From assembly GCF_014699005.1 (NCBI RefSeq), contig NZ_JACWZY010000002.1, positions 1-64,000 of the forward strand: 64,000 nt of DNA, read 5' to 3'. This document shows, one piece after another, positions 35,146 to 43,638 of the stretch (within the stretch, counting starts at the first letter, position 1; every line of letters starts with the position of its first letter). The stretch comes from Spirosoma profusum. Lineage in GTDB: Bacteria; Bacteroidota; Bacteroidia; Cytophagales; Spirosomataceae. The notes beneath the pieces were generated by a model. The model was given only the letters and a program-made list of their open reading frames with translations. It did no database searches and was not told the DNA's origin. The position numbers and the translations under genes were made by a program.

Positions 35146-35943
35146 ATGGCCGTAACGGGTATAAATCGGTATTTCAGATTGTGGAAACACATCGCTAATC
35201 CGGGTGAATATGCATTTAACAAAGGAGAACGTAGCAAACGCGACCTTGTTTTCACGACCCGACCTTTATCGATAAAATTTCGGGTTCCTGAAAGCCTTTA
35301 TCAGCTTTTCAAAGAGATATTCATGGCCGATGTATACGAAATCGATACGTTGGTTCGTGAATTACCTCCTTCACCTGTTGTACTCGACATTGGCGCCAAC
35401 GCCGGTTTTTTCCCGATTCAACTTCTGTCGAAAATCGACAAGGCAATTATTTATGCCTACGAACCAGTGCCTGCCAACGTAGCGGCTTTTGAACAAACTG
35501 TCAGCCAAAATTCGCGGATGGCTCAGAGCGTTCATCTTTTTCAGAAAGCTGTCACGGGTAAACCACTCGACAACCTGGAATTGTTCATGGAATCGGCCGG
35601 AAAGAATCAGGTTGTCGCATCAGTATTTTCGGATTTTCATGAAAATAACACCGAGAAAATAACGGTTCCCTGCACTACGTTAACCGACATTATTGAAGAA
35701 AATAACCTTCAGAAAATCAATTTGTTAAAGCTGGATTGCGAAGGCAGTGAATACGATATCATTTACAACACATCGTCTGAACTGGTGAAACGAATTGACC
35801 GAATGATTGTCGAAGTTCATGATTTGGATGACAAGCGAAATAACATAGCGAGTTTCAATCAATACGTTCAATCACTCGGATACGTAACAGATTACGAACC
35901 AATCAATTCCTTTTGCTACGCGCTGACGGCGATACGGAAGTGA
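35146..35943 (+). CDS. FkbM-family methyltransferase
   Basis: A 265-residue SAM-dependent methyltransferase. The SAM-binding motif VVLDIGANAGFFPIQL is at about residues 84-99, followed by IYAYEPVPANVAAFE. Later motifs INLLKLDCEGSEYDII and RMIVEVHDLDD fit the FkbM domain, which methylates hydroxyls of glycans or natural products. A glycosyltransferase lies just downstream on the opposite strand, so a role in surface glycan modification is possible. The gene is bracketed by two related inverted repeats (family A). Confidence 0.9.
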   Translation: MAVTGINRYFRLWKHIANPGEYAFNKGERSKRDLVFTTRPLSIKFRVPESLYQLFKEIFMADVYEIDTLVRELPPSPVVLDIGANAGFFPIQLLSKIDKAIIYAYEPVPANVAAFEQTVSQNSRMAQSVHLFQKAVTGKPLDNLELFMESAGKNQVVASVFSDFHENNTEKITVPCTTLTDIIEENNLQKINLLKLDCEGSEYDIIYNTSSELVKRIDRMIVEVHDLDDKRNNIASFNQYVQSLGYVTDYEPINSFCYALTAIRK

Positions 35944-35951
35944 AGAATCGA

Positions 35952-36045
35952 TTTTTTGTCATGCAGAGGAACGAAGCATCTTAAAATTCCCTCACTCTCA
36001 AATCAGGAGATTTTAAGATGCTTCGTTCCTCTGCATGACAAAAAA
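35952..36045. repeat. Dispersed inverted repeat, family A, copy 2
   Basis: Perfect 36-bp arms at 35952-35987 and 36010-36045, with a 22-base loop. The outer end is TTTTTTGTCATGCAGAGGAA. It begins 9 bp after the FkbM stop and ends 11 bp before the end of the convergent glycosyltransferase gene, so it probably acts as a bidirectional terminator too. Confidence 0.9.
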
Positions 36046-36056
36046 GAACTTGTATT

Positions 36057-37115
36057 CTATTTTTCACGTAGCAAATCCTGATAAAGCTGCCAATACGTAG
36101 CGGCAGCGATTTCCCAGCGGAATTTTGCGCTTTGTCCTTTCAATCGCTCCGGCATAGCTGGGTCGTTTCGATACGTTTCCATGCCTTTCTGATACGTATC
36201 AACAACTGCTGCTGCCTCGAATGAAGGAAAATAGAACGCTTCAGTACCGCCCACTTCGGGCAGGCTGGTTAAGGACGAACTGAAAACCGGTTTTCCAAAC
36301 GCCATTGCTTCCACAACCGGAATCCCGAATCCTTCCATCAGCGACGGAAATACAAAAGCTTCGCAGTTCGCATAAAACCACCATTTCGTTGATTCATCAA
36401 TGGCTCCCGGCATCATCAATCGGTCGGCAACGCCCAATTCGCGGGCTTGTTCCCAAATCTGCTGACTGTATTCTGGCTTGTCGGGACCGGCCAGCACCAG
36501 CCAAAGATTTGGATTGGCGGCCAGAATGGGGAGCATCGTATGTACGTTTTTGTACGACTGCAACATCCCTATGAAAAAAAGAAACGGTCCACTGGGTTTC
36601 ACCGCCGGTTCGGCCATTTGCCGATCATCGGGAATATCGACGCCACAATAGATGGTACGTATCGGCGTGGTGGGTGCTACGTTCAGTCGTTGTGGTACGT
36701 CCTTTGCTACGTATTCCGAAATGGTCGTAATTACCTGTGCCTTACTGGCCATCGACTGATAGTGCTGCTTACGACGATCTTTACGCTGCTCCGAATATTG
36801 AGGGAGCGACAGGTAATTAAAATCGAGGATGGTGTACACAAACTTTGTGGCTCGTGTCGGATAAAAGCGCGTATCCTGATATGGGCAATGCCAGACATCG
36901 TATTTCCACCACCGCCAAACTCGTCCCCAACGAGTAGCGACTCGGTAATTCGCTATTGGCCCGAACGTGCCAACCTGATGCCGTTTGACCAGAAATGTAA
37001 TGTCCCAATCGGCTGGCTTCTGGCGAACCAATTCCCGGCCCAGATGCAGACAAAGTTGCCCCAGGCCACTGTTGAGGTTTGCCATTCGTTCGGTATCCAG
37101 AAATAAACTGGGCAT
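36057..37115 (-). CDS. Glycosyltransferase, GT4-like
   Basis: About 352 residues of a GT-B glycosyltransferase. The second Rossmann domain shows FLFFIGMLQSYKNVHTML, LAGPDKPEYSQQIW, then the donor-binding FVFPSLMEGFGIPVVEAMA with the E-x7-E motif (EGFGIPVVE). It would transfer a sugar from a nucleotide donor to a glycan or lipid. The start is the ATG at 37115 (MPSLFLDTERM); the frame extends three codons to a TTG. recX lies upstream after a 60-bp gap. Confidence 0.9.
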   Translation of the reverse strand: MPSLFLDTERMANLNSGLGQLCLHLGRELVRQKPADWDITFLVKRHQVGTFGPIANYRVATRWGRVWRWWKYDVWHCPYQDTRFYPTRATKFVYTILDFNYLSLPQYSEQRKDRRKQHYQSMASKAQVITTISEYVAKDVPQRLNVAPTTPIRTIYCGVDIPDDRQMAEPAVKPSGPFLFFIGMLQSYKNVHTMLPILAANPNLWLVLAGPDKPEYSQQIWEQARELGVADRLMMPGAIDESTKWWFYANCEAFVFPSLMEGFGIPVVEAMAFGKPVFSSSLTSLPEVGGTEAFYFPSFEAAAVVDTYQKGMETYRNDPAMPERLKGQSAKFRWEIAAATYWQLYQDLLREK

Positions 37116-37175
37116 GGGCAACACAGAAGGTGAGCCCGCAAAATAGAGGAAAAAGGTCGCTTCTGGAAATACTCG

Positions 37176-37634
37176 TTATTCTTCGGACCCGAGCACCGCA
37201 AAAATCAGGTCTGATTCATAACCTTTGCTGAGCGCATAACGTACCAGTTTTTGCTTCACTACCAACGGATTATCGTCGTGGATGCTACGTCGTTTTCGGG
37301 CTAATAAGTCCGTCAGCGTGCTTTTATAGTCGTCAGAAGCGATTTCTTTCATGGCCTGTTCGAGGTTGTAGCCTGCGATACCACGCTGTTGAAGGTGTTG
37401 TTTGATTTTGCGCTTACCCCAGCCTTTCACGCGGAACTTACTTCCGGCGAAAGTTTTGGCAAATCGTTCTTCGTTTAAGTAGTTCTGCTCAATCAGGCTG
37501 GCAATTACCTCCTCAGCATCATCACCCCATACACCCCATTCTTTCAATCGGTCGCGCACTTCCTGCTGCGTGCGCTCCTGATACGCGCAAAACATGGCGG
37601 CTTTTCGAATCGCGTCTTTTACTACGTCTGTCAT
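37176..37634 (-). CDS. recX: RecX-family regulator of RecA
   Basis: A 152-residue helical protein. Repeats typical of RecX are seen: RTQQEVRDRLKEWG, VIASLIEQNYLNEERFAKTF, KGWGKRKIKQHLQQRG and IASDDYKSTLTDLLARKRR. RecX binds RecA filaments and limits strand exchange. recA itself is not adjacent. Family length and pattern are normal. Confidence 0.9.
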   Translation of the reverse strand: MTDVVKDAIRKAAMFCAYQERTQQEVRDRLKEWGVWGDDAEEVIASLIEQNYLNEERFAKTFAGSKFRVKGWGKRKIKQHLQQRGIAGYNLEQAMKEIASDDYKSTLTDLLARKRRSIHDDNPLVVKQKLVRYALSKGYESDLIFAVLGSEE

Positions 37635-37707
37635 CGTATTGAAAGAACAAAAAAATGGGCCGAATTGCTTATTGATGCGCTTTTTTTGTAGAGAAATCAG
37701 GCTAACA

Positions 37708-38706
37708 TTATTTACGTGGCTGATGCTGCATCAACGTATTGATGAGCGTTTCGACTTCCGATACAGGCATTTTCACAACTAGATGCTCATGACCTTTTCC
37801 GGCGTCATCCCAGCCGTTGGTGCCATCTTCTTTCAAGGTCAATCGGCCGGATTTTACGGTGTAGTATGGCTCGTAGCCGCGCACTCCAACCAATACGGCT
37901 GTCTGGTCCCAGCTCATTCGGCCGGCTTCGTCTTCTTTGGCTTTAGGCATAGAAATGGTAAATACGTCTTTAACCGGGCTGTGCTGAATATTTTTGTTTT
38001 GGGTAAGCGGCAGGCCCGTATGGATTTGCTTCCCAATTTCAAAACCGCTTAGCAAAACAGGCGTCGGCCAATCGGTGAAGACAATTTTTGAGGAAGGCGT
38101 GTCACGATGAACATTGTATTCGTGACCCGTTGGAAACGTACCGGCCATACTGACCAGTTGCCTCACTTTCTGACGGACTAATTCATTTCCAGATAGTTTA
38201 GAATATTGATCAGGTTTTGAATTGAGCAGATTAGCCAGATTAGTCAGAAAACCAACCGTAATGATCGTCACACTACGGTCGGGTTGTTTAGCCAGAAGCT
38301 GACGGTAGAGAGCGACGGCATCTGGTACGTCGTCGTTCGAACGTATCGCGTGGGGATAGCGGGCTGTGATGGTATCAGACCAGTGCTGCGTGTCTTTATC
38401 GCTAATAGCTTTCCCTTTCGGAACGCCAATGGGCAAGTTAGGACGTTTGAAATACGTATTAAGCACACTCAGCACCTGCGTTACTTTCGGATAGTTGGTG
38501 CTGGCAATCGTGGCTAAAATCCGGGCTTCACCGTTATCAGCAAAGGCGTGTAGTAACGTAATAGCGCCTACGTCGTCATAATCAGGTCCCATATCGGTAT
38601 CGAAAATGACGGGAACAGTTACTTTTTTAGTGACCGGTTGTCCATATACTTGACCGGTTGTCACAATAAGTAGAAAGCAAATCCAAAATAGATACGTTCG
38701 GGCCAT
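37708..38706 (-). CDS. Secreted nucleoside hydrolase
   Basis: About 332 residues. A signal peptide (FWICFLLIVTTGQVYGQ) starts at the ATG 38706; the longer frame begins with a charged segment that would spoil it. The mature N-terminus VPVIFDTDMGPDYDDVGAI is the calcium-binding DTDxGxDxDD motif of inosine-uridine preferring nucleoside hydrolases, and VSMAGTFPTGHEYNV with VLLSGFEIG complete the active site. It splits ribonucleosides to base and ribose in the periplasm, for nucleoside salvage. Confidence 0.9.
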   Translation of the reverse strand: MARTYLFWICFLLIVTTGQVYGQPVTKKVTVPVIFDTDMGPDYDDVGAITLLHAFADNGEARILATIASTNYPKVTQVLSVLNTYFKRPNLPIGVPKGKAISDKDTQHWSDTITARYPHAIRSNDDVPDAVALYRQLLAKQPDRSVTIITVGFLTNLANLLNSKPDQYSKLSGNELVRQKVRQLVSMAGTFPTGHEYNVHRDTPSSKIVFTDWPTPVLLSGFEIGKQIHTGLPLTQNKNIQHSPVKDVFTISMPKAKEDEAGRMSWDQTAVLVGVRGYEPYYTVKSGRLTLKEDGTNGWDDAGKGHEHLVVKMPVSEVETLINTLMQHQPRK

Positions 38707-38784
38707 ATGAATTACGAACTTTGCAGTTCGCGAATTACGGATTGTTTTCGCACGAATAGTACTCATCCCTAATAAAATTTACGT

Positions 38785-39960
38785 ATGATCTCCCTGAAGT
38801 CGCTGACAACGCCACCCAATACTCAACTTCGTAATCTGGGCTGGGACTGGATGCTTGGTCAGGATACGTTGCCTTATCTGGCCAACGAAGTCGTGTTGGT
38901 TAGCCCTACCGAAGCCGATGCATACGCCGATGCCGCCAATGAACTATTCGATATGTACGTGGCTGCTGGTCAGTATATTATCGATAATAATCGTTTCTCG
39001 GAATTGGGTATTCCCGTCAATCTTATCGACCTTATCAAACTGTCGTGGGACGATGAACGGCATATTCATCTCTACGGTCGCTTCGATTTGGCGGGTGGCG
39101 TCGGTGGGCAAGGCGGTATCAAACTCATTGAATTTAACGCCGATACTGCTACATGTTTACCGGAGACGGCCGTGGTTCAGTATGCTCATTTGCGGGCCAA
39201 CGGTCTGGATGAAAGCCACCAGTTCAACGCTATTTTTGAAACGTTGACGAGTCAGTTTGAGGAACTTCTGGCGCTTAATCCTGATCTGCAACCGACACTG
39301 CTCTTATCGGCCATGCGCGATTGCCCCGAAGACGATGCCAACGTAGCGTTATTGGGTGAAGCAGCTCGTGAAGCCGGCTTCGAAGTCGAGTTTGATTTTA
39401 TTGATAGCGTCGAGTTTTCGGCAGATGAAGGAATTTTCTGGCAAAATCCCAAAAACGGGCAGTTCGAGAAACTCGATTTCTGGTTCAAACTGATTCCGTG
39501 GGAGTCGATTGCTGAAGAAGAACCCGAATTGCTACAAATCCTGACCGAAATTTCCAGGAAGCGGCTGGGGCTAATCCTGAATCCGGCTTATACGTTACTC
39601 TTTCAATCAAAATACATTTTGAAAGTACTGTGGGAGTTGTATCCGTACCATCCATTACTTCTGGAAACAGCCCTAAAGCCATTGCCGGGCAAACCTTGCG
39701 TTGAGAAAGTGATATTTGGGCGGGAAGGAGCCAATACGCGCATTTTAAATACGGATGGTTCTGAGCGTCAGGCCACCGAGGGAGAGTATGATACGTATCC
39801 CAAAATATACCAACACTACGTTGATTTTCCGCAAGACGCTACCGGAAATAGCTATCAGGCAGGTGTTTTCTACGCGGGTGAAGCCTGCGGACTTGGTTTT
39901 CGGCGTGGCGGGCTTATTCTGGATGATACGTCTGGTTTTGTTGGGCACCTTGTGGAGTAA
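38785..39960 (+). CDS. Glutathionylspermidine synthase-like ATP-grasp protein
   Basis: A 391-residue protein of the GSP_synth family. Visible conserved motifs are LIEFNADTATCLPETAVVQ (ATP-grasp core), WFKLIPWE, LLFQSKYILKVLWELYP and the C-terminal AGEACGLGFRRGG. The family joins glutathione and spermidine in E. coli, but many bacterial homologues act on unknown substrates and lack the amidase half. This one has only the synthetase half. It is divergent from the nucleoside hydrolase gene, across 78 bp. Confidence 0.88.
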   Translation: MISLKSLTTPPNTQLRNLGWDWMLGQDTLPYLANEVVLVSPTEADAYADAANELFDMYVAAGQYIIDNNRFSELGIPVNLIDLIKLSWDDERHIHLYGRFDLAGGVGGQGGIKLIEFNADTATCLPETAVVQYAHLRANGLDESHQFNAIFETLTSQFEELLALNPDLQPTLLLSAMRDCPEDDANVALLGEAAREAGFEVEFDFIDSVEFSADEGIFWQNPKNGQFEKLDFWFKLIPWESIAEEEPELLQILTEISRKRLGLILNPAYTLLFQSKYILKVLWELYPYHPLLLETALKPLPGKPCVEKVIFGREGANTRILNTDGSERQATEGEYDTYPKIYQHYVDFPQDATGNSYQAGVFYAGEACGLGFRRGGLILDDTSGFVGHLVE

Positions 39961-40069
39961 AATCCAAATCAATACGTATTAAATCTGAGTTAATAATGCA
40001 TATTTAGCACACACTGTTTAAACGTCGCTAGCAGGACGTATCAATACGCTGGGCTTGCCTTCGCAAACT

Positions 40070-40417
40070 ATGAATAACCTTAGTCTTTACAGTCAAGCCC
40101 TGATTTACATTGCTGCCGGTACTAACCATTTTATTAATCCCAAAACGTATTTAAGTATTATGCCGCCCTACATTCCGGCTCACGCATTAATGGTGCAGTT
40201 GAGCGGTGTAGCGGAGGTAGTTTTGGGCATTGGGTTGTTATTTCCGCAAACGCGGTCGCTTGCTGCCTGGGGACTCATTCTGCTGCTGATTGCTGTTTTT
40301 CCGGCAAACATCTACATGGTCACCTCGAACCGGTTCCGAAAATTCCCGCTCTGGCTACGTTGGTTGAGGCTCCCCCTGCAAGCCGTGCTGATCTGGTGGG
40401 CTTATCAGTATACGTAG
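40070..40417 (+). CDS. DoxX-like small membrane protein
   Basis: 115 residues, four predicted membrane helices (ALIYIAAGTNHFINP, ALMVQLSGVAEVVLGIGLLF, AAWGLILLLIAVFPANIYMV, LPLQAVLIWWAYQ). GxxHF at the first helix end and the Asn-Ile-Tyr-Met of NIYMV fit the DoxX/MauE-like group. The start is the ATG at 40070. Function in this organism unknown; the family is linked to redox membrane proteins. Confidence 0.8.
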   Translation: MNNLSLYSQALIYIAAGTNHFINPKTYLSIMPPYIPAHALMVQLSGVAEVVLGIGLLFPQTRSLAAWGLILLLIAVFPANIYMVTSNRFRKFPLWLRWLRLPLQAVLIWWAYQYT

Positions 40418-40425
40418 TGGGTGAT

Positions 40426-40500
40426 ACGTATTAAACGAAGCGAGGGACGTATGCCATTACTCAGAGCAATGGCATACGTCCCTCGCTTCGTTTAATACGT
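40426..40500. terminator. 33-bp-arm hairpin between convergent genes
   Basis: Perfect 33-bp arms at 40426-40458 and 40468-40500 with a 9-base loop; the outer ends read ACGTATTAAACGAAGCGAGG. It stands between the DoxX-like gene and the convergent desaturase gene and contains four ACGT tetramers. Confidence 0.8.
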
Positions 40501-40503
40501 TGT

Positions 40504-41535
40504 TCAGGCAACCGGTTCGGCTTTAACCTCCTGCGCCTGAATAAGTTCTAAGTCAGGTTTCGATTGGTCGGCAACCGTTACGCGGCCGCGTTCTTTACGT
40601 ACAATACGCGAGTACAGCGAGATTTCCTGATCGAACAGAAAGCGGAAGAACAACTTAACGTACGAAGTATGATACTTTAACGTATCATAATATTCAGGAG
40701 CCGAACTCTTGATCTGCGGTAATTTATTCCATGGAATCGACGGAAAATCGTGGTGTTCGTTGTGAAAACCTACGTTCAGATTCACGCCGTTTAGCTGACC
40801 ATAATAGCTGTATGTTTCCTGCTCAGGATCGAGTGTTAAGTAATGCTCCTGAATCCAGCGGGCGCCCAGTGGGTGAAAACCAACTGAGAAAAATAGACAA
40901 AGCAGCAAAAACGCCAATGCTTTCCAGCCAAACAACGTAACGATCAAGGCATCGAACGCGAGTTGAACGATGATATTGGCGGCTACCCATTTATCAATTA
41001 CGGCCAGTTCATGCATGCGGATGGTACGTATCGCCTGAAAAATAGGGAAGAACAGCAACCAGAGCGCTTTACCAATAGAATAATTATTGATGAGTTTCGC
41101 TTCGTACCAGTCGGGTAAATCAGCATCTAACTCATGTACGCCCTGAAACGCGTGGTGTTTGATGTGAAAATTCTTGAACGAAAGAGCCGTAGGCAGTACC
41201 GTTGGGAGATTCGCGAAAATGGCGGCCCAGGCATTAGCCGTAGGTTTCCGGAAAATCAGATTGTGGGCCGCTTCGTGAATACAAACGAACAACGTATGTG
41301 CTGGGAAAGCCCCAATGAGCCAGGCCGCTCCAACCACAATCCACCACGATTGATCGCGGACAAGCCACGCCATACCCACCATCATGGATACACAGCCCAG
41401 AATGACCCAGAATGTCGTTGGGTTCTTTTGACCAATTAATTGTTTGATTTCAGGGTGTGCTTTGAGAATCTGCCGGGTACGGACCCGATGCGGCTCGGAA
41501 ACGTTCGAACGGACAAAATCAGTAACTTTTGCCAT
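40504..41535 (-). CDS. Sphingolipid delta-4 desaturase-like fatty acid desaturase
   Basis: 343 residues with four hydrophobic stretches and the three histidine boxes of membrane desaturases: H87-EAA-H91, H124-IK-HH128 and H258-NE-HH262. The regions around them (HPEIKQLIG near the N-terminus, ETYSYYGQLN, NVGFHNEHHDFPSIP) closely follow dihydroceramide delta-4 desaturase (DEGS1) of animals, with nearly the same spacing. Bacteroidota make sphingolipids, so a desaturation of the long-chain base is plausible. No serine palmitoyltransferase is in the window to support that directly. Confidence 0.87.
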   Translation of the reverse strand: MAKVTDFVRSNVSEPHRVRTRQILKAHPEIKQLIGQKNPTTFWVILGCVSMMVGMAWLVRDQSWWIVVGAAWLIGAFPAHTLFVCIHEAAHNLIFRKPTANAWAAIFANLPTVLPTALSFKNFHIKHHAFQGVHELDADLPDWYEAKLINNYSIGKALWLLFFPIFQAIRTIRMHELAVIDKWVAANIIVQLAFDALIVTLFGWKALAFLLLCLFFSVGFHPLGARWIQEHYLTLDPEQETYSYYGQLNGVNLNVGFHNEHHDFPSIPWNKLPQIKSSAPEYYDTLKYHTSYVKLFFRFLFDQEISLYSRIVRKERGRVTVADQSKPDLELIQAQEVKAEPVA

Positions 41536-41749
41536 AGATGAGGTGTCGCCAACAAGTTCGGTGAAAAACGGACAGTAAAATTAACACAATTTTAGCTGGC
41601 AATTCTATGCTCTCTGCGGAAATTTATCTGATTTTAATCATATTTCCTTTCAAACAAGAAAGGCGAAGCTAATAAGCCCCGCCTTTACTGATTCAGGTTG
41701 ATTCACTAAAAATTGAAATGGAACAGGAATGGGGGATTGGCTTTTACTA

Positions 41750-42442
41750 TTAATAACCAATTGCAAATGAGTATCCTAGCGAGAGCGCCACGCCCCGATT
41801 GCGTACATTCACGTTTACTACCGGAACCTGAATTTGGCGGGTGAAACCGTGCGTATAACGACCTTCGACGAAGAATTTTCCGGGGCCAGCATCTACCGCT
41901 AAGCCTAATCCGCCAACCGCACTAAAATCCCAGCGATTCATCATTCCGCCATAGTTCACATCAATATCATATGGCTTAGTCGTGAACAGAGCCGAAGCGC
42001 GGGTTCGGATGCGGCCGTCGAGCGCGTAACTAACCGCCGGACCAAAGAGCAGATAAGGTTGAACAGGTCCGGAACTCATATTTATTTTAGCCAGTAAAGG
42101 CATTTCCAGATTCTGCGACTGGTAGGCGACGGTGGCACCGAGCGGTAAATTAAAACCCCCCAGATTGACGTCGAAGCCTTCTCTAATAGACACCCCTTTC
42201 TGAATATAGGCAATCTCAGGTCGGAATGATACGTAGTCACTTAAAGGAACTTCCAGAAAAAGAGCACCTGTTGGACCAACGGTTGAATGAAAATCGGGGG
42301 TAAGGCTGCCCAGAAAATCGGGTTTAGACGCGAAACCCCAGTTGGCACCACCCCGGACGCCGATTTGAACCTGAGCGTAGGAAATTTGGATAGAAAACAG
42401 GCCAACTAAAGCAATGACAGCGGCAAGCACAATTCGTTTCAT
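41750..42442 (-). CDS. Outer-membrane beta-barrel protein, PorT-like
   Basis: 230 residues. A signal peptide ending at SYAQ precedes eight or so amphipathic strands (VQIGVRGGANWGFA, SFRPEIAYIQKGVS, NLEMPLLAKINMS, KFFVEGRYTHGF), ending in an aromatic-terminated strand (LGYSFAIGY). This matches the small PorT/outer membrane beta-barrel family of Bacteroidota. Transport substrate unknown; many are structural or part of adhesion systems. Confidence 0.88.
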   Translation of the reverse strand: MKRIVLAAVIALVGLFSIQISYAQVQIGVRGGANWGFASKPDFLGSLTPDFHSTVGPTGALFLEVPLSDYVSFRPEIAYIQKGVSIREGFDVNLGGFNLPLGATVAYQSQNLEMPLLAKINMSSGPVQPYLLFGPAVSYALDGRIRTRASALFTTKPYDIDVNYGGMMNRWDFSAVGGLGLAVDAGPGKFFVEGRYTHGFTRQIQVPVVNVNVRNRGVALSLGYSFAIGY

Positions 42443-42674
42443 GGTTTTGAAGGGAAAAATTGATGGTAAAAAATTAAACCTGAACTTGGTTGTGTAAACT
42501 GTCGGCGATAGGCGAAGAAGTTGTTTTGTTAACTGATTTCGATGGTTAGAGGGCGCTACGTTGAAAAGGATTAACTGCTCAGGAAAAATATTTTGAGACT
42601 ATTTTCTGTATGACGTACTAAAACCCTGCAACATCATAAAATAGGGTTTAGAAATCAGGCACTTGTATTTTTTC

Positions 42675-42705
42675 TTGAAAACATTGCAGCGTCCTTTTAA
42701 CTTTA
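42675..42705 (+). promoter_or_regulatory. Possible promoter of plsC
   Basis: TTG at 42675-42677, 20 bp, TAACTTTA at 42698-42705, one mismatch from the Bacteroidota -7 box TAnnTTTG, 27 bp before the plsC start. The 290-bp gap (42443-42732) holds nothing else that I can identify. Confidence 0.35.
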
Positions 42706-42732
42706 CCCTCTACCTACGACTTAACCTTGACG

Positions 42733-43548
42733 ATGAAATATATAAAGCCAACCAAATTCAGCTACCTGCCAAAGTTTCTGATGCCGTTGGACATATTGGG
42801 CCTGTTTGAATGCGATCCTTTCGGTAGTTCGCTGTTAGTCAGGCGAATATTGATTTGCATTGTCGGCTGGTTGACCTACGCACGCTACACTGTAGTGAAC
42901 CGGATTCAGATTGAAGGCACCGAAAATCTGGAAAATCTGCCCATCAACAACGTACTGTTTCTATCGAATCACCAGACGTATTTCGCGGATGTGATTGCGT
43001 TTTTCCAGATTTTTTGCGCGGTCAAATGGGGGTTTCAGAATACGATCGTACCACCTGTATATCTGTTCGGCCCACGTGCCCGGCAGTACTACGTTGCCGC
43101 TTCCGAAACTATGCAGAAGGGATTTGTACCCCGAGTTTTTGCGGCTGGTGGGGCTTTAACCATCGAGCGTTCGTGGCGGGCCGAAGGGCGTGAAGTGCAG
43201 CGGGGCGTCGATACGTCGGCCAACGATAAAATTAGCAAGGCATTAGCGCATGGTTGGGTGGTTAGTTTTCCGCAAGGTACTACTACGCCTTTCGCACCGA
43301 TTCGCAAAGGAACAGGGCATCTTATTAAAAGCAATGAACCGATTGTAGTGCCGGTTGTCATTAATGGTTTTCGGCGGGCGTTTGACAAAAAAGGGCTACG
43401 TTTCAAGAAACGGAACACGCTCCTGACCGTCCAATTTAAAAAACCCATGTCTTATGGCCCGGAAGATAGCGTCGAAGATCTCGTAGCCCGCGTTCGGCAC
43501 GCCATTGAGCAGGACCCACCAGAGTGGTCGCAAGAGCAGAATCAGTAA
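42733..43548 (+). CDS. plsC: Lysophospholipid (1-acyl-glycerol-3-phosphate) acyltransferase
   Basis: About 271 residues. The acyltransferase motif NHQTYFADV gives HX4D, and SFPQGTTTPF with GTGHLIKSNEPIV gives the later blocks. It acylates lysophosphatidate or a related amphiphile at the inner membrane. Family identity is clear, but the exact acyl acceptor is not. It follows a PorT-like gene on the opposite strand and precedes the sugar-oxidation cluster. Confidence 0.85.
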   Translation: MKYIKPTKFSYLPKFLMPLDILGLFECDPFGSSLLVRRILICIVGWLTYARYTVVNRIQIEGTENLENLPINNVLFLSNHQTYFADVIAFFQIFCAVKWGFQNTIVPPVYLFGPRARQYYVAASETMQKGFVPRVFAAGGALTIERSWRAEGREVQRGVDTSANDKISKALAHGWVVSFPQGTTTPFAPIRKGTGHLIKSNEPIVVPVVINGFRRAFDKKGLRFKKRNTLLTVQFKKPMSYGPEDSVEDLVARVRHAIEQDPPEWSQEQNQ

Positions 43549-43638
43549 CGTAGTAGTACGGCGTTCCGGCATCTGGCCGCAGGTCGAAAATGTTTAGAGC
43601 GAAATCTGCTTGCGGATGAGTCGTCCGCGCAACATAAC

